Numbered from the stretch's first letter, positions 1 through 8,700 are shown. The stretch is DNA of 53,255 nt from an uncultured Bacteroidia bacterium (GCA_903927965.1 CAIYPA010000031.1:1-53255), one strand, 5' to 3'. Program-made: numbers and translations. The notes: a model not told the origin generated them from the letters alone.

Positions 1-227
1 GAATAGACAAATACCTCAGGGCTTACCTGTTCGTACATGTTTTTTTGGACGAGTGCCGCGTGGAAATGACCGGGATCGAGGGTCATGATTTTTACCTCTC
101 CCTTAGCTCCGGTAAATGCTGCCACGGGTTTCGGATTTTCTTTTTGTGCAGGCTTGCCTCCACCGCCACACGAACTTAAAGCAACTGTAACTGCAAGTGC
201 CATAGTTGGGAATAATGATCTTCTCAT
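1..227 (-). CDS. Lipoprotein, putative oxidoreductase family (N-terminal part, runs off window)
   Basis: The reading frame starts at an ATG on the minus strand and stays open to the window edge, so only about 75 residues are visible. The N-terminus is a lipoprotein signal: positive MRRS, a hydrophobic stretch, then the lipobox LSSC with C20 as the lipidated residue, followed by a Gly-rich linker. After about residue 44 comes the motif [17 protein letters not shown], which I recognise from Bacteroidota proteins annotated as putative oxidoreductases with a Gfo/Idh-like N-terminal domain and a family-specific C-terminal domain. The assignment rests on this motif only. It lies downstream of the toxin-antitoxin pair and a short AT-rich gap. 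Its exported location fits the other exported Gfo/Idh and PmoA-like proteins nearby. The rest of the gene, and so its catalytic residues, lie outside the window. Confidence 0.65.
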   Translation of the reverse strand, partial: MRRSLFPTMALAVTVALSSCGGGGKPAQKENPKPVAAFTGAKGEVKIMTLDPGHFHAALVQKNMYEQVSPEVFVY

Positions 228-294
228 TGGAATAAATTGAATTTAAATTATTATAATTTAGATCGTTAATTATTTTTCAGCCTAATTTCACCAA

Positions 295-627
295 TCATGA
301 CGAAAGCATCGAGATAATTTTTTGAACAACAGCATCAAAGGTCGTTTTGTCAATTAGTGCTACCCTTTTAATGATGATGTTTTTATCCGCAGTGAAAATT
401 CGGTTTGGGCGAATGTTACTTGGGACGTTTAGTTTACCTGAAATGAAATCATGCTCGTTTAAAGGGACAGAATAAATATCCTTTGTTGATTGACTTGTTA
501 TCTGACAAAGAATTATATCGTCACCATGTAGGTCAGCCAAAACCAAGGCTGGCCTTTTCTTTGAATCCGAAAGATCCGAAAATGGGAATGGAATAACAAC
601 GATATCGCCTTTTACAAATTTCTCCAT
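295..627 (-). CDS. Type II toxin-antitoxin toxin, PemK/MazF family
   Basis: This 110-residue protein has the MazF/PemK start pattern: KGDIVVIPFPFSDLSDSKKR followed by PALVL (residues 7-31). That is the first strands of the SH3-like barrel, including the conserved KRPALVL. MazF toxins are mRNA endoribonucleases that cut single-stranded RNA and are blocked by the partner antitoxin. The gene overlaps the upstream antitoxin frame by 16 bases, the usual sign of translational coupling in such modules. The length is normal for the family and no truncation is seen. Family assignment is firm; activity and sequence specificity are unknown. Confidence 0.85.
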   Translation of the reverse strand: MEKFVKGDIVVIPFPFSDLSDSKKRPALVLADLHGDDIILCQITSQSTKDIYSVPLNEHDFISGKLNVPSNIRPNRIFTADKNIIIKRVALIDKTTFDAVVQKIISMLSS

Positions 628-839
628 GCTTCATCTTCTTCTGGTGAGAGCCATTCCTTGGCCAATACATTTTCACTGGCAAGATGCGTATAAGCTTTAT
701 CCACTGATCTATCTGAACTAATTTCTCTTCGAATAACCTCTTCCAATTTAACTTTTTCATTATAAGGTAATTGCCTAACAAGATCAATGATATGATTGAA
801 ATTGATAGAAACATTTAAACTATTGGATACGGTTTTCAT
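612..839 (-). CDS. Antitoxin of the MazF-like module
   Basis: This is a 75-residue, charged protein directly upstream of the MazF-like toxin, overlapping it by 16 bases in the antitoxin-first order expected for a type II module. The C-terminal end, SPEEDEAWRNL, is an acidic tail ending in a Trp, a common pattern for the toxin-binding tail of small antitoxins. The N-terminal half (for example IDLVRQLPYNEKVKLEEVI) resembles short helical antitoxins of Bacteroidota and Cyanobacteria with no assigned name. I do not see a clear ribbon-helix-helix or AbrB motif, so the DNA-binding type is open. The role is inferred mainly from position. Confidence 0.75.
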   Translation of the reverse strand: MKTVSNSLNVSINFNHIIDLVRQLPYNEKVKLEEVIRREISSDRSVDKAYTHLASENVLAKEWLSPEEDEAWRNL

Positions 840-859
840 TTCAAGAAATTTTGGTCATA

Positions 860-867
860 CAAAGGTA
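860..867 (-). promoter_or_regulatory. -7 element of the toxin-antitoxin operon
   Basis: On the minus strand the sequence TACCTTTG matches the Bacteroidota -7 consensus TAnnTTTG exactly. It lies about 20 bases before the antitoxin start, just past the stop of the upstream PmoA-like gene. No good -33 TTG is visible at the usual distance, so promoter strength is uncertain. Confidence 0.5.
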
Positions 868-884
868 AAAAAAACTAAATAAGT

Positions 885-1787
885 TCACTTCTGATTCTTA
901 TAGCTTTCAAACAACTCTGCAATCTTAGCTTCGGTAACACTTCCACCATGAACCAAAACACGGTACTTTAGATTGAGAACTTCACCCTTTTTCATAAAGG
1001 TTTCTTCCCCGGTTTGAGGCCAATACATTGGAGTTGGTGACATAAATCCATAATCCCTTGTAAACCATGGTGATGGATACCAAGGGTTTGATGGGTGCTG
1101 CAAAATGGCCAAACCTTCGATTGCATTTCCACGTTTGCCATAAAAGTCGATCCATGGCGATGGTTTGCCAAATGTATCCTTTTCGCTTGAAGCACCTTCT
1201 GCATTGATCATCGTCCCTCCGTTTTTAACTGAGAGATCGGCTGCCATTCTTGCGCTAAAAAGGGAGTGGTTGGTTTTTTTGATATGGACATCGATCAACA
1301 TCTCCATCGTTATTTCGACATCGATCTGATGCACCGTTTTTGAAGGGGCAGTAATGGTAATCTTTCGAAGATCCTTAACTGGAGATATTGCTCCGGGACG
1401 GCTCCAGATACATTCGTCGGTTATGACAACTGTATCACCACCTTCTTTGAGGATTTCAGCATTCACGGAAATAATGCGGCCACGTTCCAAACCTTCCTGC
1501 CAGTAATTACCACCGTTAACCTGGTCACAGCCAAAGAAAAGCGAACTGTGGTGAGGATATTCCCCGTTGCGCATGGATGTAACCGACCCACCAGAAATTG
1601 GGCCGTTTACAGGATAAAAGAAAGGATATTTTTCATCGGATGAGAAAATATAACTCGTGAAGTACATCCCATCTATGGTCACGTTAATTTTGGAACCAAC
1701 CTTAACGGCATTGATCTTTGCGGCTTTTGAGGTAAAACTTGAAATGGAAATCAAACAAACAATAAAGTAAAATGCTAATCTTTTCAT
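885..1787 (-). CDS. PmoA-like family protein (DUF6807), exported
   Basis: This 300-residue protein begins with a Sec signal peptide (MKRLAFYFIVCLISISSFTS, cleavage probably near residue 23). The body carries motifs of the family called PmoA-like or DUF6807: HHSSLFFGCDQVNGGNYW near residue 79, DFYGKRGNAIEGLAILQHP in the second half, and the closing KYRVLVHGG. Despite the name there is no reason to link it to methane oxidation; in Bacteroidota these proteins occur in sugar-degradation clusters and their reaction is not known to me. It lies downstream of the Gfo/Idh gene but behind a strong hairpin terminator (1813-1855), so it may be expressed partly on its own. A larger paralogue lies at 3360-4622. 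Confidence 0.75.
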   Translation of the reverse strand: MKRLAFYFIVCLISISSFTSKAAKINAVKVGSKINVTIDGMYFTSYIFSSDEKYPFFYPVNGPISGGSVTSMRNGEYPHHSSLFFGCDQVNGGNYWQEGLERGRIISVNAEILKEGGDTVVITDECIWSRPGAISPVKDLRKITITAPSKTVHQIDVEITMEMLIDVHIKKTNHSLFSARMAADLSVKNGGTMINAEGASSEKDTFGKPSPWIDFYGKRGNAIEGLAILQHPSNPWYPSPWFTRDYGFMSPTPMYWPQTGEETFMKKGEVLNLKYRVLVHGGSVTEAKIAELFESYKNQK

Positions 1788-1812
1788 AGTGTGCGTTTTA
1801 AAATTCGATTAA

Positions 1813-1855
1813 TTAAAATCCTTCCGATCCAGGATAAAATCCCAACCGGAAGGAT
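1813..1855 (-). terminator. Rho-independent terminator after the Gfo/Idh gene
   Basis: Two perfect 9-base arms, ATCCTTCCG (1818-1826) and CGGAAGGAT (1847-1855), flank a 20-base loop that can itself form a short GGAT/ATCC stem. Read on the minus strand, the hairpin is followed by TTTTAATT. It sits about 40 bases after the stop of the Gfo/Idh gene at 1896 and should reduce transcription into the PmoA-like gene. Confidence 0.7.
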
Positions 1856-1895
1856 GTTATATACCTAAAATCAGGTGTTATACAAAAGTAGATTC

Positions 1896-3278
1896 TTAAA
1901 TACCTTTGATATAGCTGGTTCCATATGGGAAACGTTGTGGCCTCGATAACATTTTATTGGCCTCGTCGTCTTTTACAAACCTTTCGATTTTTGGATCCCA
2001 TTCCAACCTGCGGCCCAACTTCATCGAAATATGGGTGATCAGGCAAATTGTACAGGCCCTGTGTCCTTTTTCAACCGGTGAAATTGGCTCTTTACGGGTC
2101 TTGATACAATCGAGCCAGTTACCATGTTGATTGTCTATTTTATACAAATGTATTTCATTCTCTTTGATCACAGAGGATAGGATTTTTGGATCGCTTGCTG
2201 CAAGTGCCTGATTGCTCCTGTTTTGTGAAACCGGATCGCTTGCCGAAGCTGTATAATTGCCACGGGTAACAAATATCCATCCTTCGCTCCCTTCGTACCT
2301 TACACCATTCGTGTAACCACCGCTAGTGATCATTGTAAGGTCATTTCCGTATTCAGCAACAGCGATAAATTCACCATGAACGTTCCAAAGACCTGATTTT
2401 GGGAATTGTGCCATCGAATTGATGAAATTAGGACCTGTCAACTCAGTATCCATTCCCCAGGCAGCAGAATCGAAATGATGCTGTCCCCAACCAGTGATCA
2501 TTCCAGCTCCAAACTGCTCACAGCGCAACCATCCCGGACGGTCGGTCATGCTGTTTTGAGGATGAACACGCATCTCGGTATAATAAACTTCAGGGGTCGA
2601 ACCCAACCAACCATCGTAATTCAGGTTTTTTGGAACCGGCATTTCCGGGGCTTCAGGACCTGCAGGATCGCCTGGAAGTCCAATTTTGACTGTATGAAGT
2701 TTTCCGATACGTCCGTTACGGACCAATTCAGCTGCTATACGGAACTGAGGCATAGACCGTTGCTGTGTTCCGACCTGCAAAATAATCCCGGTCTTTTTAA
2801 CGACATCACACAAAAGCCGTCCCTCAGCGATCGTTAGCGAAGTTGGTTTCTGAACATAAACATCTTTCTTTGCAAGGGCAGCTTCAATAGCAGGTTGAGA
2901 GTGCCAATGGTCAGGAGTTGAAATCATAACTGCGTCAATATCTTTATTGAGCAACAACTCGCGGTAATCGCCATACATTTTCACATTGACGGCATCCTTG
3001 TTACCGGTTTTCTTGGAGTAATAATCTTCGATAAACTGTTTTCCCTTGAGTTGACGGTTTGAATCAAAGTCCGCAACAGCAACTATACGGGCTTCGTCAT
3101 AACGCAAGGTTTCGGCGAGGTCGTGGGTCATTGCGATACGGCCAAAACCAATCTGCCCAATATTGATCTTATTACTTGGGGCGTTCTTCCCAAAAACTGT
3201 CGAAGGGACAATTATAGGAAGGATAATCGTTCCGGCCATTGCAGCCGATGAATTTTTCAGAAAATCTCTTCGTTCCAT
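1896..3278 (-). CDS. Gfo/Idh/MocA family oxidoreductase with Tat signal
   Basis: This 460-residue NAD(P)-dependent oxidoreductase is predicted to be exported by Tat: the N-terminus is MERRDFLKNSSAAMAG followed by a hydrophobic stretch. The Rossmann glycine motif GQIGFGRIA lies at residues 41-49. The family EKP motif appears as QKP (143-145), keeping the lysine (K144) that family members use in catalysis; QKP is a common variant in exported members. A paired histidine in GWGQHHFD (H267, H268) sits where the active-site His is expected. Exported members of this family bind the cofactor tightly and can oxidise sugars or glycosides, often at C3. Its neighbours (PmoA-like proteins on both sides, UROD-like protein upstream) suggest a shared role in glycoside processing; the substrate cannot be read from sequence. 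Confidence 0.85.
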   Translation of the reverse strand: MERRDFLKNSSAAMAGTIILPIIVPSTVFGKNAPSNKINIGQIGFGRIAMTHDLAETLRYDEARIVAVADFDSNRQLKGKQFIEDYYSKKTGNKDAVNVKMYGDYRELLLNKDIDAVMISTPDHWHSQPAIEAALAKKDVYVQKPTSLTIAEGRLLCDVVKKTGIILQVGTQQRSMPQFRIAAELVRNGRIGKLHTVKIGLPGDPAGPEAPEMPVPKNLNYDGWLGSTPEVYYTEMRVHPQNSMTDRPGWLRCEQFGAGMITGWGQHHFDSAAWGMDTELTGPNFINSMAQFPKSGLWNVHGEFIAVAEYGNDLTMITSGGYTNGVRYEGSEGWIFVTRGNYTASASDPVSQNRSNQALAASDPKILSSVIKENEIHLYKIDNQHGNWLDCIKTRKEPISPVEKGHRACTICLITHISMKLGRRLEWDPKIERFVKDDEANKMLSRPQRFPYGTSYIKGI

Positions 3279-3359
3279 AAGGGTTGTTTTTATTGATTCG
3301 TTTTAATAAAATTGATCTTTCATGCTATTGGCGTCTGGCGACTGGCTGCTGGTAACTGG

Positions 3360-4622
3360 CTATTTTTCGATTGTAACTATTGGTGGATTTGTAAAATCTT
3401 TCCAGACCTGTTCCGCAATTTGGGCATCAATCTTGCCGTCATATACCAACATCCTGTATTTCAAGACATAATCATTTCCTGGTTTTAATTCCCAGCTTTT
3501 GTCCCTAATTGGACAGAACTCAAAATAGACATCGCCATGTCCATTCATATTTTCGGGCCACACACGCATTGGTTCAGGATATTCACGATTGGAAGGATGC
3601 GACATAAATAAAATTCCTGATGTCCCTTTACCTGCAAATTGTCCGCCAACATCGCACCAACGGGCCCTTGTGCCATCTGCATCTTTCCGTGCTTTCCCTT
3701 CTGAAGTCATTACCCAGCTATTGCTGGCATTCCATTCGTCGGTGGCACGGTAACCAATTCCGCCTCCATAACGATAAGCTTCCAAAGTTATAGGAGAGGA
3801 AGAAGCGCAATTCAATGTGGATGTCAGGTCCCAAAGCCATACTTTTACGCCGCCATATGTCCCAACATTCCAGACCCTTACGTCCCACACTTCGTTCATG
3901 GCTACTTTATCGCCACCTTTGCATTGAAAATCAACATGTTCCTGACGTGCTTTAAAACCACCATAAACCGGGCCACTGATCAGGGAGTTAAATCCTGCAA
4001 ACCTTACTGTTCCCTGACCTTCCAAAAGGTTCCAGAAATCGGTGCTATGGCCTTCGAAATGGGTCTTCGTCCAGGGATTCCAAATGCCAAGATGGTGCCA
4101 GTGGTCTGGTGCCATGATCCGTGTCATCACATTTCCTGAAGGTGACCAAAGTGGATGGATAAACCCGCTCCGCTTGTAAAGTTCACTGACAGTATCGGGA
4201 GGAAAAACATCGCCAATGTTATATTGAATGACCTTTTCCTTGTTGTTTTTGATGGTAAGTACCCTTGAATTCATCTCTGTTGTCACCACATTCTTCGCAA
4301 AGTAAGTGGAATCTTTGATCAGGATAAACTTCCGGTCAACATTAGCAGCTGTCTCACCTTCGGGAATCCACCACAATCTGGGTGCGTTTCCAGCCTCTAG
4401 CTGGCATTGAACTTCCGATCTGACTTTTCCTTTGATTTCAAAAAGGTGAAGTGCACCCTTGTCTGTATTGTAATCCAACCCTTCGAGCGAAACGCTGACG
4501 GGTGTCCCACTTCGTTTTATGCTACCGGCATTGACTGAAAATTTGGCGACAACCATTTCCTGACCCATGGCCCGTGAAAAGACCAATATCAAAATTAAAA
4601 CAATCAGTTTATTGATTTTCAT
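3360..4622 (-). CDS. PmoA-like family protein (DUF6807), exported, long form
   Basis: This 420-residue protein has a signal peptide (MKINKLIVLILILVFSRAMG, cleavage near residue 20) and a C-terminal two thirds belonging to the same PmoA-like/DUF6807 family as the gene at 885-1787. Shared motifs include DHWHHLGIWNPWTKTHFEG (around residues 173-191), GILFMSHPSNREYPEPMRVW and the closing KYRMLVYDG. The N-terminal 130 residues are an extra beta-rich portion absent from the shorter paralogue. The His-rich DHWHHLG motif is a plausible active site or metal site, but this is inference. The gene lies 57 bases downstream of the UROD-like gene and 81 bases upstream of the Gfo/Idh gene, so these probably form one operon. 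Confidence 0.75.
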   Translation of the reverse strand: MKINKLIVLILILVFSRAMGQEMVVAKFSVNAGSIKRSGTPVSVSLEGLDYNTDKGALHLFEIKGKVRSEVQCQLEAGNAPRLWWIPEGETAANVDRKFILIKDSTYFAKNVVTTEMNSRVLTIKNNKEKVIQYNIGDVFPPDTVSELYKRSGFIHPLWSPSGNVMTRIMAPDHWHHLGIWNPWTKTHFEGHSTDFWNLLEGQGTVRFAGFNSLISGPVYGGFKARQEHVDFQCKGGDKVAMNEVWDVRVWNVGTYGGVKVWLWDLTSTLNCASSSPITLEAYRYGGGIGYRATDEWNASNSWVMTSEGKARKDADGTRARWCDVGGQFAGKGTSGILFMSHPSNREYPEPMRVWPENMNGHGDVYFEFCPIRDKSWELKPGNDYVLKYRMLVYDGKIDAQIAEQVWKDFTNPPIVTIEK

Positions 4623-4679
4623 AAGGTTCCAAATTATGTGATTATGGTAATTCCTTTGGATATCATTGATTTACAAATT

Positions 4680-5711
4680 TCAAAAATCCTTGACTGCTGA
4701 AATAAAGGCATTTAAATTCTCAGTTGAAACATTCTGGGGTATCCCGCCACCACATGACCAGATGATCCCATTCCTGTCGGTAACCTCCCCCATCATTGCT
4801 TGTGTGGCTGAATAAACTTCATCGGGTGTTCCGCCTGCCAGGATATCCCTTGGGGCAAGATTGCCAATCAAAGCCACTTTTGGACCAGCCAATTCTCTGA
4901 TCTGGTTAATCGGGTGGTCGAACGCAAAGTTAAAAAGATTTACGCCAATCTCCTGAAGAAATGGTGCGCAGACCAAACCAAATGCATCGTTATGAAAGAA
5001 CCGTACTTTATTTTCGATACATTCATAAGCCCTTTTGAGGTATGGGACGACAAATTCGCGGCACTCGTCTTCGCCAACAAAACCAACAATGTCATCCAGT
5101 AAAAGAATACCATCAATAGATGAGAAGCACTCTTTTTGATATTGAACCCAGTTACAGATGAACCTTGTGATCTTTTCGAGCAATTCGTGTGCTTTTTCCG
5201 GTTCCATTGTTAGCAACATCATAAATTCGGATGTCCCCATCAGGAAGGTCGCAATATTCAATGGCCCGCGTGTGACCGCAAATTTGATCGAATGTCCCGA
5301 TGCAATGATCTTTGGTTCCATCAATTTGAGCCTGTTGATCATAAATGGCAACAATCCATCCGTTTTAACATTGGGTTGCGGTAGCCTTGCAATATCCTCT
5401 GTATAGTAGATTACTTTTTCTGCATGTGGAAGGTTGGCGTTGTACCATAAGGATCGTGCGCCAAAAGCTGAGGGTTCGGTACACATTCCATATTCAGACC
5501 AGAAGCCCGGCAAAAATGTAACATCCGAAAATGTTTTGATTGCTTTTAAATTGGTTTTGAGCCAAATCTCATCCGAAGTATAATAATCGAGCGTAGTTAT
5601 GCTGGACCAGCCAGGTAGCCATGGACTATCGATGATAAACCCCATTTCCTTACCTGTCAAATATTTGCCTTCAACAACAGACAAAAGTTCATTCCATTGT
5701 GTGCTTGTCAT
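4680..5711 (-). CDS. Uroporphyrinogen decarboxylase-fold protein (not haem biosynthesis)
   Basis: This 343-residue cytosolic protein (no signal peptide) has the pattern of the uroporphyrinogen decarboxylase superfamily: a C-terminal barrel with RFFHNDAFGLVCAPFLQE, GVNLFNFAFDHPINQIRE, VALIGNLAPRDIL and the closing WSCGGGIPQNVSTENLNAFI. It lacks the usual N-terminal substrate motif of HemE and sits in a sugar cluster, so it is probably one of the many non-HemE members found with sugar or methyl-transfer genes (MtaA/CmuA-related). Its reaction here is unknown. It is the first gene of a likely minus-strand operon with the long PmoA-like protein and the Gfo/Idh oxidoreductase, and is divergent from the SRAP gene. 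Confidence 0.75.
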   Translation of the reverse strand: MTSTQWNELLSVVEGKYLTGKEMGFIIDSPWLPGWSSITTLDYYTSDEIWLKTNLKAIKTFSDVTFLPGFWSEYGMCTEPSAFGARSLWYNANLPHAEKVIYYTEDIARLPQPNVKTDGLLPFMINRLKLMEPKIIASGHSIKFAVTRGPLNIATFLMGTSEFMMLLTMEPEKAHELLEKITRFICNWVQYQKECFSSIDGILLLDDIVGFVGEDECREFVVPYLKRAYECIENKVRFFHNDAFGLVCAPFLQEIGVNLFNFAFDHPINQIRELAGPKVALIGNLAPRDILAGGTPDEVYSATQAMMGEVTDRNGIIWSCGGGIPQNVSTENLNAFISAVKDF

Positions 5712-5732
5712 GTGTTTTTTTCAAAGTTGTCT

Positions 5733-5740
5733 CAAAAGTA
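5733..5740 (-). promoter_or_regulatory. -7 element of the UROD/PmoA/Gfo-Idh operon
   Basis: On the minus strand TACTTTTG matches TAnnTTTG exactly and lies 22 bases before the ATG of the UROD-like gene. A TTTG lies too close (5750-5753) to be a standard -33 element, so only the -7 box is claimed. Confidence 0.45.
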
Positions 5741-5813
5741 GGACTTGACCAAATATTTATCTTGTAGATAATTTGCCAAAACTAATACTATCCTTGCAAC
5801 CGATCGGATTCAA

Positions 5814-5844
5814 TTTGGTTTTTGGTACTTTTTTATTATCTTTA
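5814..5844 (+). promoter_or_regulatory. Promoter of the SRAP gene
   Basis: A TTTG at 5814-5817 is followed after 19 bases by TATCTTTA at 5837-5844, which matches the Bacteroidota -33/-7 pattern with one mismatch in the -7 box. The predicted transcript would begin only about 10 bases before the ATG at 5862, giving a very short leader. Confidence 0.5.
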
Positions 5845-5861
5845 GCCAAACATCATTCAAA

Positions 5862-6680
5862 ATGTGTGGTAGGTACATTTTAATTCAGAAAGCTGAAGTT
5901 ATTGAAAAGAGGTTTGGCGTGAAAGTGCCAGATACAGTACATTTGGTTCCGTCGTATAATATTGCGCCCGGGAAATTGGCACCTGTTATAACAAATGATC
6001 GTCCTTATGAAATTCAACTGTTTAGATTTGGATTGACACCCTCGTGGATGACCAAACCCGGACTGTTTGTCAATGCCCGAGCAGAAGGGGACCATAATTC
6101 GGACAACAACCCAAACTACACCGGTGCAAAAGGGATTATTACAAAACCTGCCTTCCGAAAACCGATCCGGTCGCAACGTTGCTTAATTCCTGCAGATGCT
6201 TTTATCGAAGGTCCCGAAAAGGAAAAATTGAGCAAGCCCTTTCTGGTTTACCTTCGCGATAAGGTGAGGCCATTTGCCTTTGCCGGAATCTGGGATAGCT
6301 GGAAAAATCCTGAAACTGAGGAGTTGATCCATTCTTTTGCAATTATTACAACTGTTGCGAACGAAGTGATGCAAAAAATCCAGCATCACAGGTCACCTGT
6401 CATCTTACACGAAAGCGATGAGAGAAAATGGTTGTCCAATTCAATTCCTTTGGCCGATCTGACCCGACTTCTGCACCCCTATCCCGGTGATTTGATGAAT
6501 GCATATCCCATAGCCCCAACCATTAAAAATCCTTTGGCTGATGATCCCGGGTTGATCCATCCGGTAGGAGAGAGGTTAATGAGTGAGACGATCATCAGGA
6601 ACAGCCACGAAGCACGCATTACCGGAATGGGCAGCAATAAACATTTCGGGTTTGATGACAGTAATCCACTAGGAAAGTAA
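5862..6680 (+). CDS. SRAP domain protein (YedK/HMCES family)
   Basis: This 272-residue protein starts MCGRYI, placing the invariant catalytic cysteine at position 2, which must be exposed by removal of the initiator Met; this fixes the start. The other active-site residues of the family can be matched: N71 in LFVNARAEG, E116 in PADAFIEG and H175 in QHHRSPVIL. SRAP proteins bind abasic sites in single-stranded DNA and form a covalent thiazolidine link through Cys2, protecting the lesion during replication. The protein is somewhat longer than bacterial YedK (about 220 residues), with a C-terminal extension. It is convergent with the alkyltransferase gene 20 bases downstream, so two DNA-repair functions sit side by side. 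Confidence 0.93.
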   Translation: MCGRYILIQKAEVIEKRFGVKVPDTVHLVPSYNIAPGKLAPVITNDRPYEIQLFRFGLTPSWMTKPGLFVNARAEGDHNSDNNPNYTGAKGIITKPAFRKPIRSQRCLIPADAFIEGPEKEKLSKPFLVYLRDKVRPFAFAGIWDSWKNPETEELIHSFAIITTVANEVMQKIQHHRSPVILHESDERKWLSNSIPLADLTRLLHPYPGDLMNAYPIAPTIKNPLADDPGLIHPVGERLMSETIIRNSHEARITGMGSNKHFGFDDSNPLGK

Positions 6681-6700
6681 GAGATTAATAATTTACTAAA

Positions 6701-7201
6701 TCATAGATTGTTATCAAACTTGATTTCTCCACTGTTTTCCGCATGGTTTAACTCATGAATCAACAACCATCTCTTTCGGTCCAAACCACCGGCATAACCA
6801 GTTAATTTACCATTGTTCCCAATAATCCTGTGACAGGGGATGACAATAGGCAAAGGATTTCTCCCGTTGGCCATCCCAACTGCACGGCTAAAATTTTCCG
6901 AGCCTAAGTCTCTCGCAATTTCGACATAGCTTCTGGTTGACCCATATTTTACCAATGCAACTTGTTCCCAAACCTTGTGCTGAAAATCAGTCCCCTGAGG
7001 ATGAAGCGCAAGGTCAAAATTGTGACGTTTGCCCGAAAAATACTCATTAAGCTGTTGGTGGGCATCACTCATGATTTCAGGAAATTCAAAACCCGGGTCC
7101 AAAACTTCACCATCAAATGAGATGGATAAAAGTGATTTCTCATCTGAACACAATATCAAAAATCCAATTGGACTATCAATTGTCTTGTAATAGGTTGGCA
7201 T
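6701..7201 (-). CDS. ogt: Methylated-DNA--[protein]-cysteine S-methyltransferase (Ogt type)
   Basis: This 166-residue protein carries the alkyl-acceptor motif IPCHRIIG with C123 as acceptor, preceded by the helix-turn-helix region QVALVKYGSTRSYVEIARDL and the motif RAVGMANGRNPLPIV that includes the arginine finger. It directly reverses O6-alkylguanine and related lesions by transferring the alkyl group to its own cysteine. It has no Ada-type N-terminal metal domain, so it is a stand-alone Ogt/AGT. It is convergent with the SRAP gene and separated from the next minus-strand gene by a terminator. Confidence 0.95.
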   Translation of the reverse strand: MPTYYKTIDSPIGFLILCSDEKSLLSISFDGEVLDPGFEFPEIMSDAHQQLNEYFSGKRHNFDLALHPQGTDFQHKVWEQVALVKYGSTRSYVEIARDLGSENFSRAVGMANGRNPLPIVIPCHRIIGNNGKLTGYAGGLDRKRWLLIHELNHAENSGEIKFDNNL

Positions 7202-7281
7202 TATGAATTAAATATTTGGGTAACTATCTATATTATAGAAACTTATTTAATACAGGAAACTAACCTTCCCTTTTCAAACAG

Positions 7282-7312
7282 AAAAGCCCTCCGCTGATAA
7301 CGAAAGGCTTTT
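7282..7312 (-). terminator. Hairpin terminator after the DUF1080 gene
   Basis: Arms AAAAGCC (7282-7288) and GGCTTTT (7306-7312) pair perfectly around a 17-base loop, about 20 bases beyond the DUF1080 stop on the minus strand. The T tract on the minus strand comes from the arm itself, so strength is moderate. Confidence 0.6.
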
Positions 7313-7332
7313 GTTAGTTGGATAACTGACAA

Positions 7333-8700
7333 TTACAGTTCTTTGATCTTGATGCTCCTGAAGGCCACTTCATTGCCGTGATCCTGCAGAAGGATATAAC
7401 CATCAACAAATTCACCAAATCCGGGTGCTTTGTTGAATTTACTTGTAACTATTGCTGCCTTGAATGCGTCCGATCCTTTGGTAATTTCAAGGACTTTTAC
7501 GCCATTCAAATAATGCGCAACTTTGTTACCGTTGACTTCAATTCTTGCCCTGTTCCATTGTCCGATCGCGTTCATCCGTTTAACTGGTTGGGCAGGGTCA
7601 AATGTCTGTGAATTGGCGGGTATCAGATCATAAAGCGATCCACATGTCCGGTTACCATTGATCCCCAATTTGGCATCAGGATGTTTTGCATCATCAAGTA
7701 CCTGAAATTCAAAGCCAACAGTGTTTCCTTTCCCTGGTTCTGCCTGAATAAAATACTTGATCCCGCTATTTGCTCCTTCGGTCAATCTGAAATCGGCCTC
7801 AAGAACAAAATTCTTGTATTTTTTGGTTGTCACAATATCGCCACCACCTTTGTTGTCGCCTTTATTGGGTATGAACATCCCGTCTTCGATTGTCCATCCT
7901 TTTGCAGGAAATGTAGCAAGTGCTGCTGCCCTCCACCCCTGATTTGTTTTTCCATCCCAAAGTAATTTCCATCCATTGGCTTTCTCATTGTCGGTCAACT
8001 TATTGATCAGATAACTTACTTCTGCAATGCTTTTATCCATTGGTTTGCGGTTGGCTAGCAGGTCTTTGGTCATGATGTTGATATTTCTCCAACAGATTGT
8101 CTTACCAGCATTGGCTTCTTCTTTACCAATAGCATGGACCTGCAATGCAATGAAGCCGGAAGGGGTCATATCATCCACAAGATTGGCACATGGGATATCG
8201 TTCAGCCAGGTACGGATTGTGTTTCCGATGGCTTCAACCCTGTATTTGTTCCATTGTGAGCGTTTATATGCTTTTTTGGAGGCTTGATTGTATTCCATGG
8301 GATACAGCCATCCCCTTCTAGCTTCGTCATAAATTCCAGCAGACCAAGCTCTTGGCGAATCGTCACATTCAACCTGATAGCCGTGAACACGTCCATTGTC
8401 GTAATCTTTTTTGCTTTCGGACCTGATCTGAACACCGGAATTTAGCCCTTCATCCATTTTCATCTCATACTCAAGGATGAAATCCCCAAAAGTACGGGTA
8501 GTTGCAAGAAAAGTATTTGGCGTGTTGACGCGACTTGTTCCAACAATTTCACCATTCACAATCGTGTATTCGGCAGTGCCGTTCAACCGTTCCCAACCTG
8601 TGAGGTCTTTGCCGTTGAATAGTTTCTCCCATGTTCCCTTTGCTGCAAAACTGCCCAAAGAAACCACTACCAAAATAACAGAAGCGACCAATTTCTTCAT
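7333..8700 (-). CDS. Double DUF1080 protein (3-keto-disaccharide hydrolase fold), exported
   Basis: This 455-residue protein has a signal peptide ([20 protein letters not shown]) followed by two concanavalin-like DUF1080 domains in tandem. The first opens with [18 protein letters not shown] near residue 24, the second with [15 protein letters not shown] near residue 243. Each continues with a characteristic strand pair ([10 protein letters not shown] in the first, [11 protein letters not shown] in the second) and a [11 protein letters not shown]- or [11 protein letters not shown]-type segment. DUF1080 is listed as 3-keto-disaccharide hydrolase; characterised members act on 3-keto-glycosides made by an oxidoreductase. 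That fits the exported Gfo/Idh protein at 1896-3278. The gene follows the GH95 gene with about 115 bases between. Confidence 0.85.
   Translation of the reverse strand: MKKLVASVILVVVSLGSFAAKGTWEKLFNGKDLTGWERLNGTAEYTIVNGEIVGTSRVNTPNTFLATTRTFGDFILEYEMKMDEGLNSGVQIRSESKKDYDNGRVHGYQVECDDSPRAWSAGIYDEARRGWLYPMEYNQASKKAYKRSQWNKYRVEAIGNTIRTWLNDIPCANLVDDMTPSGFIALQVHAIGKEEANAGKTICWRNINIMTKDLLANRKPMDKSIAEVSYLINKLTDNEKANGWKLLWDGKTNQGWRAAALATFPAKGWTIEDGMFIPNKGDNKGGGDIVTTKKYKNFVLEADFRLTEGANSGIKYFIQAEPGKGNTVGFEFQVLDDAKHPDAKLGINGNRTCGSLYDLIPANSQTFDPAQPVKRMNAIGQWNRARIEVNGNKVAHYLNGVKVLEITKGSDAFKAAIVTSKFNKAPGFGEFVDGYILLQDHGNEVAFRSIKIKEL

Noticed and set aside
2406-2837. Plus-strand open frame inside the Gfo/Idh gene
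   Set aside because: Antisense to a well-supported gene; composition and lack of motifs mark it as a shadow.
3330-3358. Short repeats of ACTGGCT-like units before the Gfo/Idh start
   Set aside because: Two or three imperfect short copies only, no wider repeat structure.
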